NCBI GenBank assembly: GCA_031310005.1
Contig: CM062384.1
Coordinates: 2,046,001 to 2,110,000 of the forward strand
Origin: Dactylellina haptotyla
Lineage: Eukaryota > Ascomycota > Orbiliomycetes > Orbiliales > Orbiliaceae
DNA: 64,000 nt
Reading direction: 5' to 3'
The notes beneath the pieces were generated by a model. The model worked only from the letters and a program-made list of their open reading frames with translations. It was not told where the DNA came from and ran no database searches. The position numbers and the translations under genes were made by a program. This document shows, piece by piece, positions 52,391 to 61,869 of this stretch. How positions within the stretch are numbered: the stretch's first letter is position 1; the number at the start of each line of letters is the position of its first letter.

Positions 52391-53735
52391 TTTGATTGAT
52401 TGCTTGGATTGAAGGAAGGCTTGAAAACACTATAGATATTTCAATTCTTGTGATATAGTAGGTCGATGCGTCTGATCAGGGGAGAATGGATGACTTGATA
52501 TCTATAAATTTTGTATATACTTGAATTGTAAGTGAGAGCAATTATGGGGGAAGAACCAAGCTTTGGAAATTCTACAATAATCCTTCTATCAATGAATATT
52601 TATACTATCCGAGTTCCGGACGCCCTAGAAACGAAGAAATCCTTCGGGATATCACATTCAGCCGCACTACACAATATTATCAACCGTTTTGCGCCCTGAA
52701 CCCCGATTTTCATAGGCAGCTAAATTGAACGGGAAATCGCCTTTCCGTATTTGACAAGAAGAACCGTGTGCGGGCGGCGCCCTATTGGCTATTTGAATAA
52801 TTACGGGCTAAAGTTGAAGGGGCGCGACAAACGATGGATTACGTATTCTCAAGGTGCATTCGGTGGTGAAATCATTTTGATCCCACGAACGCTAAGCTTT
52901 TTAGCCAAGAAGCTCAAGCCTTTTTCTTTTTCCCCTGAATATCTATTTTGGACACCTCGCTGTGCCCCTGTAGACAACTCAAAGAGCCTCTGTTCTATCC
53001 TTCAAAATGGTGGTGTGTAGTTGCAACATAGAAGACGTATCTGAGACAAAAGCTGAATGAAATTTCATATCTGGGGTCGGCTTGTTGGTTCTCGCTTTTC
53101 ATGAAATTGCGGGCCTAGTCTGCGAGACCAGCCTAATCTTGAAAATACAGTTTTCGGCCTCCTTTCAATATTCCCATTTTACTAAGCATATGGCGTGGCT
53201 GGTACACATCAATCACATACTAGAAACTACTTACGTGAGTGGTGCCAAACATTGAGTTGATAGATCAATCACGCTCGCACCACCTCAACCTAAGATACCC
53301 ACCCCATCAATATTCCTATCTTATGCAGGTGTGTTGATGTCCCTCGATTGCAACCTTAGACAAATTGCGAAGTATCATGCACCTATTATCATTATTTACG
53401 ACGCATGTACAGAAAAACGAATAATAGCAATGCATATCTGGTCTCGCAGGATTGAAACCTACAATAAGCGTTAGCTAGGTCTCATGACACTCAGACCTGA
53501 AATCGAGGGATATTGGGCAACGCAACCTACCGCTCCAGTTTCCATTTCTTCTGAACTGAACTAAACAGAATATTTTTTAAAAACAAAAGGAAACAAGGAG
53601 AACAGATTTTTGTTGTGTTGTCTGGCCTGCGAGACTAAGGAGAACCATATAAGTTTGAAGGCTGGTCTCGTTTTGAAGGCTATATTTATTGTATTTTCTT
53701 TTTAAGTTACATTCACATTCCGAACAATTCCGAGA
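52391..53735. other. Spacer with repeated GTCTCGCAG words
   Basis: Promoter side of the GPI protein gene and 3' flank of the esterase gene. No coding gene is recognised. The right half holds an inverted-repeat cluster listed separately. Confidence 0.55.
53120..53670. repeat. Cluster of inverted CTGCGAGACCAG / CTGGTCTCGCAG words
   Basis: CTGCGAGACCAG at 53120-53131 has a perfect inverted copy (CTGGTCTCGCAG) at 53438-53449. Partial copies occur at 53626-53635 (CCTGCGAGAC) and 53661-53670 (GCTGGTCTCG). A further copy, TGGTCTCGCAGGA at about 55159-55171, lies inside an intron of the neighbouring esterase gene. Confidence 0.7.
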
Positions 53736-55841
53736 TCAAGCAAAAATTTGAAGATCTGAATCTACTTGATTCAAGAACGCCATGGCCTTCTTTCTGTATG
53801 TATCGTTTTCCACCCAACTTCCGTGAGTAGCGTTGAACACCATATTTTTGGGACGCTTCAAATCATACTGGGGCCAATGGGGCAGCGTGCTCTCACGTCC
53901 ACGACTAGTATTAGGATCATGGTCGTATACGAATGAGATATAGGCTCGGCCCATATTAGTACTTAGAACTTTGTCATTCGCATAAGCAGGGAGCGGGCCT
54001 AACAGTCCAGAGATATTTTGGAACGTGTAGACCACATTTTGGAAATGGCCAACACCGTATTTAGGGTTTTGGCCGTACTATTATGGGATATATTTTTAGA
54101 ATATTGTCGAGATAGTTATGGAGAATAAAGAACCCTGGTACTCACTTGGAGAGCGTCAAATCGATAAGAGAAAACCTTTAGACCCGCTCTGGTGTATTGT
54201 TCAGAGACGCGGCGGCGTGGCGCAATCATAGCTAGATCGCCGGCTATCGCGGCTGCTCGTCGCCAAGCTAGTCCGTACTCTGGGTAGACTACTGGATTAG
54301 GGTTAAGATAGTATGGTGGCTGAGTCGTAACATCATCAGGATACAAATCAAGAATCTTTTTAGCCATAGTAGGGCGAATCGCGTAGTGGCGGTAATTTAG
54401 AAGATTCTGGTAGATCGCCGTCTCATTGTCTAAACCACGCGCAGCAAAAGTACATCCTTCGTCGCTATTGGTTCCCATAAGGATAGGTACTTTTACGAAT
54501 TTTCCTTGAGCCGCTGTAATACTTGGGTATTCTGTCCACATATCCCCATCGACCACTGGGAATTGGTAAAGTTAGGATTGAATGAATAGAACCGATTTTA
54601 ATAGTGAACCGACTTACATGGATTCCAGACTAGCCAATCTGATTTTGAGTTAGCTGCTTGCCACGTAGCAAACGAGACAGACCTCAAGCAGCCAATTTGA
54701 TCTTTGGCGCTACCGCAACCCATATTATCGAGGATTCGCTGGAAATAGGCTGGGTAGAAAGTCATAGGGCTCACAGGAGCGCCAACTGGCCCTCCTGATT
54801 CCATAATTGCCGCCTGATACAATCCTTCATCCTTCCCATCATAAGCGTGTAGGTGAAGCCCTATAGCTTGAGCTCCGGCAGCTATACATATGTGAAACTA
54901 TGGTTAGGTGCTGTTGAGTTGGTCAAATTCTCTGCAGAAGGTGCTAGACTTACATTCTCCCCAGATTGTAACTCGTCTAGGATTTCCTCCAAAGGCGGCA
55001 ATATTCGCCTGAATCCACATAAGTGCCAAACGCTGGTCGTGCATACCAGCGTTAGAGCTTCCTTCCTGTAGCAATTGACTAGATTGTAGAAATCCCAACT
55101 TGTTCAATCGGTAATTGAACGAGACTAGGAAGTATAGATATGAGAAACTTGTACCATATGGTCTCGCAGGAGTGCAGATTATAACATACCACCAACAATC
55201 GGCTTGCCCATATCTTGGCTCAATCGGACAATTCCAGACATATTATATCGCTGATCACCAGAGCCTCCGCCGTCGAAACCGCCTCCATATATCCATACCA
55301 GAATTGGAAGTTTGGCTCCTGGTTTCGTTCCCGCAGGTCGCACCACTAAATTACATTAGATTCCAACTCTCTTAGCGGATTGAGCATCTGATACCCACCG
55401 TTGATAGTTAGGCAGTCCTCCGATTGCATGCCATCCTTGAAGACATTGGTAGAAGGGTTTTGAGGGCACTGCCAGCACCGCAATAAGCAAAGCGTTTTCA
55501 GAGGGAAACTGTTAGGAATTAAAACTTACTGCGGGGCCATACTCTGTTGCATTGCGAACATCTTCCCAGTTTTCAGTGACATAGTGGGGTCGCCTAAATC
55601 GCATCTGCCCACCAGTGTCGAGACCGAAACGCATTCCAAGAAAGGCATCTTGGTCGAATCCTTCGAGATATTTACCTTCATATGTACCATTCACAGTCTT
55701 CGCCTGCGGGCTGGATGTAGATCCACCTCCAATGGCCGCTGCGAGGGCCAGGTACGGTATTGCCAATACCGCGGTTAACTGGGGAAGCAACATGACAGTC
55801 GGTATTCCCAAAAAGACTCGGCTCACTTGTATAGAGAACAA
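53736..55841 (-). CDS. Secreted type B carboxylesterase/lipase
   Basis: Alpha/beta-hydrolase that cleaves carboxyl esters outside the cell. Exons are 55841-55530, 55468-55399, 55345-55190, 55124-54954, 54881-54618, 54555-54146 and 54077-53736, giving 574 residues. The N-terminus is hydrophobic (MLLPQLTAVLAIPYLALAAA), either a signal peptide after a 16-residue extension or the true start at the second Met. Family motifs in order: SEDCLTIN, VWIYGGGFDGGG (oxyanion hole), GNPRRVTIWGES/AGA (nucleophile elbow), TNSDEG (Glu of the triad) and GVGHFQNV (His of the triad). The intron between exons 4 and 5 splits the catalytic Ser codon T|CT. The triad is complete, so the enzyme should be active. Substrate unknown. 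It lies next to the secreted-protein cluster, all on the minus strand. Confidence 0.9.
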
Positions 55842-57562
55842 TGGAGCTGGCTTCTATAATACCATAAACCTTTGCAACCTAAGCAGTCCCATTTATACTT
55901 AACATCAGCGATCAACTTGTCCACATCTCCCACACTATTGGTGCGAACATGGCACTGTTTAGCAAGTATAACCCCGTAGCCCTATTTAAATTTATCCGTT
56001 TTCCGTCTTGCCATCCCTGAGGGTGTAAATCATTATTGAACCATGGTACAGACGCACACACAGCAGGGAGGATTAACTATAAGCTGCCCCGCAATATTAT
56101 GGAGGTCCTCTGTCCGAGCCTCTAATATTAGCCGGTCCTAGCTATTCTTCTTGATCAAAAAGGGGTGTTTGGGCGTAAACAACTATAAGCTTTGTTAGCA
56201 GCTCAAAAGTGTGGTTTACTATTGTTAAGCGTGGATTGTCGCGATAAACCGATGAAAGATTCGTGGAAATTCACAACTCTCTCCACACCAAAAATAAGCC
56301 GTATCGGAAATGCCTTGCAATTGTGGGGAAAGCCCATGTTAGGGCAGAAAGAAGGATTTTAACATAGACCAATTGCGGGGAAATTATTTCCGATGTGATC
56401 GGCATGAGGCTTTCCTGGGTACGAGTAATGCCATCCCCGGTTTTGGTCTTTCACAAATTCACATGGTTTGACTCCACGCTCTATAATAGTTCGGGATCAT
56501 GGAGGAGATCTTCGCTCTTGCCAACCATGAATACCACGAGCCTCTCGGTGTGTCAAGCTTACCAGGGCAATGGTAAATGATATTTAAACAAGAATTCGGG
56601 TAACCGTTTCGACAACTTGATTCTCAATTCCAAGGGGTGTTTTTTGTTGCAGAAACAAGCTATTATGTCGCCGGCGGAGCGCCAGTCTTGATTCACCAAA
56701 CGAAGCCAAAATCTACGGGACGGCAACTTCCACGCCACTACCGTCGCTTGTTAATACAAGATTTCTTCCTTTGTGGGCCATACCCTTGCTTCCACTCCAC
56801 CGTCGTCATCAAGACGGCAGAATTTTACTCAGAATTAGATGGTTCCCTCGGGCTTCTGCAAGATCGCGGTCAAGAGGGAAACGGATTTACCCGGATTGTG
56901 ACCTTTTATCCGAAAATTGGCAGATATTGACCAAACCGAAATCTCACTATTAAAATCGAAAATTTCCTAGCAGGCCCGAGTAATTTCATATCTAATATTC
57001 TACAAATCCAGCATTTATAAAATGATCCAGATATAAAGGGATAGCCTTGTTGCTAAGATCTGGTCATGTAATAGGGACTTCAAGTTCAAGAAAAGCGCGG
57101 AAAATTCATCTTGAATGACCCTAGTAGGGTTGTTCCATGGTACGCGAGAGTCGTTCGGTTATCGGGGTTGCAGGCTAAAAGGGTAAAAAAGATCAAGGTT
57201 ATTAGGCTAATTATACCCACGGAATATCTAACGTCGACAGGCTCCCGGAGGTATGGTAGTCCGACAGAATCAGGCATACAAATATAGGCAGTTATGAAGC
57301 AGATCCGTGGAAAGCTTGGGCACTGTTGGCACAAATAATCTCCCGACCGGAACTAAGTTATTTTTCCAAAAATGGTTGAGCAAAACGACAGAAGCACGCA
57401 AGTCCCAACTAGTATAGATTATCTGAAAACAAAGTCATCGTCATCAAGACGGTCTGTATTTTTACTATACTAAAAATAACAAAGTAAACGCCATAATATG
57501 AATGGTAATCAAAAAAAACCCAAGTTCATATATCATCAAGAGCATTATTACAACAAGGTATT
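55842..57562. other. 1.7 kb spacer, esterase promoter
   Basis: AT-rich region between the esterase start and the 3' end of the first secreted paralogue. Short open frames on both strands have no motif. Nothing is seen. Confidence 0.5.
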
Positions 57563-58376
57563 TTAGTTTTCCTCCACAGATTCCATCACCAAATTGGTAA
57601 TAACCAGAATATCCTTAGCCCCTCTTTTGACGGCACCGTGAACGTGAGCCAATTTTCGCCTCCTTGGTGCGGCCACACCAGTTCGAGCGCGAGCAAAATC
57701 AATTACTAGAGATCGAGCCACAGTTGTAACGCCACTCACCACGAAGCCCGTGATGGGTAAAGTAGTAGAGGTGACAACGCCCGGCGCGGTTCCCACTAGT
57801 ACTTTGGCTGGTGCGGATATGCCAACCCCTTCATTCTGTCTGATTAACCTTGTTCCATTCTTGTGGAAACTAGACGCAATTATTTTACATTTCGTCTGTT
57901 TGCACGGGTTCCCTTCAAGTATGCTCTCTCCTTTGGCATTGGAGCAACAGAAGAACTCAATGGACTTTAAACGCTTGCCGAAGGGCGTTGTAATCTTGGC
58001 TCCTTGTGTAGATTTAGTATCGAGAATAGCAACAGTGCTTTTATCTCGATTAGGGCCAAAGTTCCCACCGATGGCTGCGATTGATGGTATCTCATCTGAT
58101 CCACCGCCGGCGTGATGTGTGATATGGGTTACGTTGATGTTATGAAATGTAACACCGCCAAGTTCGTCGAGTGCGACAGATGACTTTGAATCTGGTAGAA
58201 TGAGGTTTTGGAACTATATGCAGAATAGTAAAAAGTTAGATGGGACAACTCTATAGTTTGTCCTTAATATATCGACTTACGTCTAGTATCGAGCTCGCAA
58301 CCGACACGGCTGAGGCACGGCTATAGAAGGCGGATAAGGTAAGAAAAGCAAGAGGAATAGAACTTGATGATCGCAT
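57563..58376 (-). CDS. Secreted DFxxL/CC-type protein, paralogue A
   Basis: Exons are 58376-58281 and 58213-57563, giving 248 residues. A signal peptide (MRSSSSIPLAFLTLSAFYSR with ASA cleavage context) is followed by SSILD at the exon end. The second exon starts FQNLILPDSKSSVALDELGG. A central core LKSIEFFCCSNAKGE is followed by NPCKQTKCKIIASS. A dibasic stretch (APRRRKLAHVHG) precedes the hydrophobic C-terminal part (KDILVITNLVMESVEEN). The N-terminal motif, the CC...C...C core, the phase-0 intron after ILD and the Arg-rich loop recur in the next gene, so the two are paralogues. The N-terminus resembles the F-x-D-L...Y-G-G pattern of a broad group of fungal extracellular jelly-roll-like proteins (recalled). 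Function unknown; not an enzyme I recognise. Confidence 0.8.
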
Positions 58377-59110
58377 GGTGATATTATGAATGGTTATTCG
58401 ACTAGCGAATCCAAGTTGGTGTATAATTGTGTGAAAAAGAGGGGAAACTCGACTACCAGAGTCTAATAAGTGAATGAGCGAATGCAGTATATCTTAACCA
58501 CCAGAGCGAAACGATCCGACAGATACCTTTATAAATGTTCGAAGGGAGCCTCATCTGCTCATAAAGGTACACAGGCTTTCCTATAACTTAGCCATGCGAT
58601 GGAATGCGATATGCGGCAGGCTACAGATCAGATGCTTCCTACCCCTATATTCGCTAATGACAGCCAAAGTTCCAGATTTTCGCAATTCTTGAAAATGGCA
58701 CAACTCAACCATAGGAAATTTCCGGGCCTTCTAAAGAATGCTACTCCAAATGCCATGAATACTTGGTCCACGTCAATTATATGGAAAGTAGTGGGGGCTG
58801 GGGACTGGACCAAAAATTCCAATCGGGAGCTGGAGCTCCATCTGAGAATGCAACAACGAAACCATGCTATCTAGATCCGGTTGTTTCCTGAAACATATAT
58901 AGTTTCCTGTACAGTTAGCCACCTATTACGCACTTTGGATACTGTATGAAAGGCGTTTTTCAGACTAAACATAAAAGTTGAATACGTTGCCAAGCTAAAA
59001 TTTGCTATCGCGATAAGAAAAGTTACTTGCAAATAGGTAGAAACAAAAAAGGGCAGTGCATCGAAGTTACCGATCAAAATGCTAATTGGCATTCCGATCC
59101 CGTATCCCAC
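58377..59110. other. Spacer between paralogues A and B
   Basis: Promoter of paralogue A and 3' flank of paralogue B. A short plus-strand frame (58599-58874) has no motif. Nothing else is seen. Confidence 0.5.
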
Positions 59111-59855
59111 TTATACCATCTTGTTAAAAACAAGCTTGAAAAATTGAGCCGTAAACTTCACGCCTCTCTCCTCAAGATGCTCTTCCACTTCGCGGCGACC
59201 TAATCCCCCACCGGAAACGATTTCGAAAACTACGGTTGTAATACCTTCAAGGGAAGGAGCACCGTTGAATCCGTCGGCTAAACCTGTAACAATAGTGATA
59301 ACAGTATCCAGGCCTGGTATCCCAAGACCGGCTGCAGGCGCAACATTAAATGACTTTTTTACCAATTCAGCACCTTTGTCATCTTTGCCGGTCACCGTGA
59401 CAGTACATGGTATCTGTTGGTCGCATTTAGTGGGATCGGTGCTCTGGCAACACTTGAGCTGGATTCCTTGTAAAGAGATTGGGCCACTGGTAGAAGTGAT
59501 CACACCAGTCAGAGCCCCTTTGGTAGGATCGACTTTGCTGATGATGGCGAATGGACTCCCGCTACCACCGAGCAGAGAGCCAAGGGAGAGACCGCTAGGT
59601 CGGAAAGCCGTGATACCCTGCCAGAGGAAACCGGCGTAGCTGGTGAGGGGGAGGGCTTGACCGAGTGGGAGTTGAAGGTCTTGGAACTAAATAAAGCATT
59701 GAGATCAGCACATTTTCTTTATCTCTACTAATTTGCGACAATATAAAGATTCCTACATCAACAATATCCGTGATTACGTTGCCTGAGGCTCCACGGAAGG
59801 AGAGTAGTCCAAGGACCGAAACCGCCAATAATACACCGTTCCAGATTCGCACCAT
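59111..59855 (-). CDS. Secreted DFxxL/CC-type protein, paralogue B
   Basis: Exons are 59855-59757 and 59686-59111, giving 224 residues. The signal peptide is MVRIWNGVLLAVSVLGLLSF. Exon 1 ends NVITDIVD and exon 2 begins FQDLQLPLGQALPLTSYAG, then FLWQGITAF; this phase-0 intron sits at the same place as in paralogue A. The Cys core reads LQGIQLKCCQSTDPTKCD, then QQIPCTVTVTGKDDKG. A Gly-rich stretch and a dibasic loop (GGGLGRREVEEHLEERGVKF) precede the C-terminal strand. The core T-V-T-V-T-G-x-D-x-x-G looks like a beta-hairpin. No transmembrane or GPI signal is seen, so the protein should be released. Function unknown. Confidence 0.8.
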
Positions 59856-61134
59856 TGTGAGATATATATATTGGTAAGCGCTGTAGAAGCTTCTTATCTT
59901 TGGTATTAACGAGCTTAAATGATTCCGAGATAGCTAGATGTTGATATCGAATCGTGATTGTAGTTGGTGTTGAGGCACTCGTAGATAATCAATAGTCCAT
60001 GCTAGCCCGTTTTATAGAAACCGCGATAGATCAAGATAGTAGCATTGAATCGCAACCTTGTGTAGGACAGAAAGTGACAACTTCAATCTCAATTTTCTTA
60101 TCACGCTGTCGTCCCACAAGATTTAAACCAAACTGACGATCACACATTCTTTATCCGGCGTCCCTCCGGCGCGATTGGCCACTACAAGACGTGTCAAGAG
60201 TAGAGATACACATACATAACAACTGCAAAACTAAAGAAGGAAAATTTTTCTTTCTCCGCAGCCACCAAGTGTACTGAAAGGTTTTTTTTACCTTTGACAG
60301 ACAGCGCCTCCCTCGTGCAACATCGAGGCTCAGCTGTGTGTTGCACAATAGACGAACAGGGATTCTCCCACAACCTGATTGGCTATCAACTACCCAAACG
60401 GTCCAGAACAACCAATCGAATCGTCGGTCATGTTACACAAGCTACCAAGCTTTCCGAACAGAGGTTGGCAGCTAAGGGAAGTGCCACAAAAGCAGAACGT
60501 ACCTGGCGATCCGGAGAAATTCTTGCTGCCTCATCTCGGCTTCTCCGCTAACTCTTTATGTAAATGCTACCTAGATTGACGTGCTAAGTGTTCAAAGATG
60601 GAACGGTGTGGTTTGTGAGCTCATGATTTTGATTGAATTTCGTAAGAATAAAGTACAAAGACATAAGGATAGATAAATTTCGCCACCAGAAAACAGTCTC
60701 ATTATACAAAGGAAATGGTTCCAATTTGCAACGCCCCCGATAGCATTTTTTTTGTGTAAAAAAGGTAGGGAAAATGGAAAGGAAGGATAGACTAGCTAGC
60801 CGGATCATTTTTTTTAGGGGAAAAAAAAAAAAGACGGACATTTTCAGCAAAAGAAAGCACCCAAAAGCAAGTTTAACTTTTTAATGATAAAAGGAAAAAA
60901 ATCCCAAAATTTGTTGTCCCCAAGGTAAAAGAAAATCCGTTAAGAAAGAAATTGTCGAAATGTGGGATTGGATAGTACACATCCTTACCGTTAGTCACAC
61001 TGAAAGAAAAATGGGAAGACTGGAGCAAACCCTCGGGCCCTGAGAAGATGACCCAGTTCTTTTTTTCTAGTCAGCTGAATATCGAAAACGATGCTACTAC
61101 GCTGGATTCGTTGGTGGATTTTGTAGTTGAGAGT
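59856..61134. other. 1.3 kb spacer between paralogues B and C
   Basis: Promoter of B and 3' flank of C. Poly-A/T runs near 60750 and 60820. Nothing is recognised. Confidence 0.5.
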
Positions 61135-61869
61135 TTACAAATCAGCATCGAGGATGATGTTGATGAGGGACCCGACAGCGACATCGCGGTAGTTGCCAGT
61201 TGGTGGGTAGCTGTATCGGCCACGGCCGGTCTTGACCTTGGCATCGACTGAGAGGGCGTCAAGGAGGTCGACTTCGACGTCGACAGAAAGGAGAGGAAGA
61301 CCTGGGCGACCGAGAGTGACAATTCCGTCAACGTTGACATCGACGTCAATGGCGGCAATGGTGGCATCCTTGTTGTAGGATTTGGGGACATAGAAATCAT
61401 GGCTGTAGATCTTGTTGCCGCCGGTCTGCTTGTCGTAGCCGGTGAGTTTGATGTGACAGTCAAGAATGTTGCACTTTGAGGTTAAGTCGGCAGCGCAGCA
61501 GAGAGCCTTGAGGGAGAGGACGTTGAATGGCTTTCCAGATTGGTGGTAGATGTGGCCGGGGCGCTTGTAGTGGCCGCCAATGCCGCCGACAATGCTAATA
61601 CCGTGTCCGTAGGATGGCTTCTTTCCGCCACCGAGGATGCCGCCGAGGGTAGCAAGAACATCCTCGATGATGTCACCAGCAGCGTTCAAAACACCACCGA
61701 GCAAGTCGAAGCACTCAAAGACATACCCGTGGGAGTAAGTGAGTGGCTTGACTTGACCCGGAGCCACATAGTTGTCAGAGAAATCGACATTGTCGTAGCT
61801 GGTGGCGAGGATGGGCTGGGCAACGGCGGCAACAGCCAAAGCGGTAGAGATAGCTCGGAAGGCAACCAT
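61135..61869 (-). CDS. Secreted DFxxL/CC-type protein, divergent intronless paralogue C
   Basis: Single exon, 244 residues. The signal peptide is MVAFRAISTALAVAAVAQPI with a cleavage near LATS. The mature start SYDNVDFSDNYVAPGQVKPL, then TYSHGYVF, lines up with paralogue B (D-x-V-D-F-x-D...G-Q-x-x-P-L-T...Y-x-G). A Gly/His/Tyr insert follows (GGILGGGKKPSYGHGISIVG, GGHYKRPGH). The Cys core VLSLKALCCAADLTSKCN, then ILDCHIKLTGYDKQTGGN, matches B residue for residue in spacing. The C-terminal half has alternating acidic beta-like strands (VDVDVNVDGIVTLG, LLSVDVEVDLLD). The intron of A and B is absent. Composition is more regular and codon use more GC3-rich than in A and B, which suggests high expression. 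Function unknown. Confidence 0.8.
   Translation of the reverse strand: MVAFRAISTALAVAAVAQPILATSYDNVDFSDNYVAPGQVKPLTYSHGYVFECFDLLGGVLNAAGDIIEDVLATLGGILGGGKKPSYGHGISIVGGIGGHYKRPGHIYHQSGKPFNVLSLKALCCAADLTSKCNILDCHIKLTGYDKQTGGNKIYSHDFYVPKSYNKDATIAAIDVDVNVDGIVTLGRPGLPLLSVDVEVDLLDALSVDAKVKTGRGRYSYPPTGNYRDVAVGSLINIILDADL

Noticed and set aside
53451-53480. tRNA B-box-like stretch (GGATTGAAACC)
   Set aside because: No acceptor stem, D-arm or anticodon arm could be folded around it.
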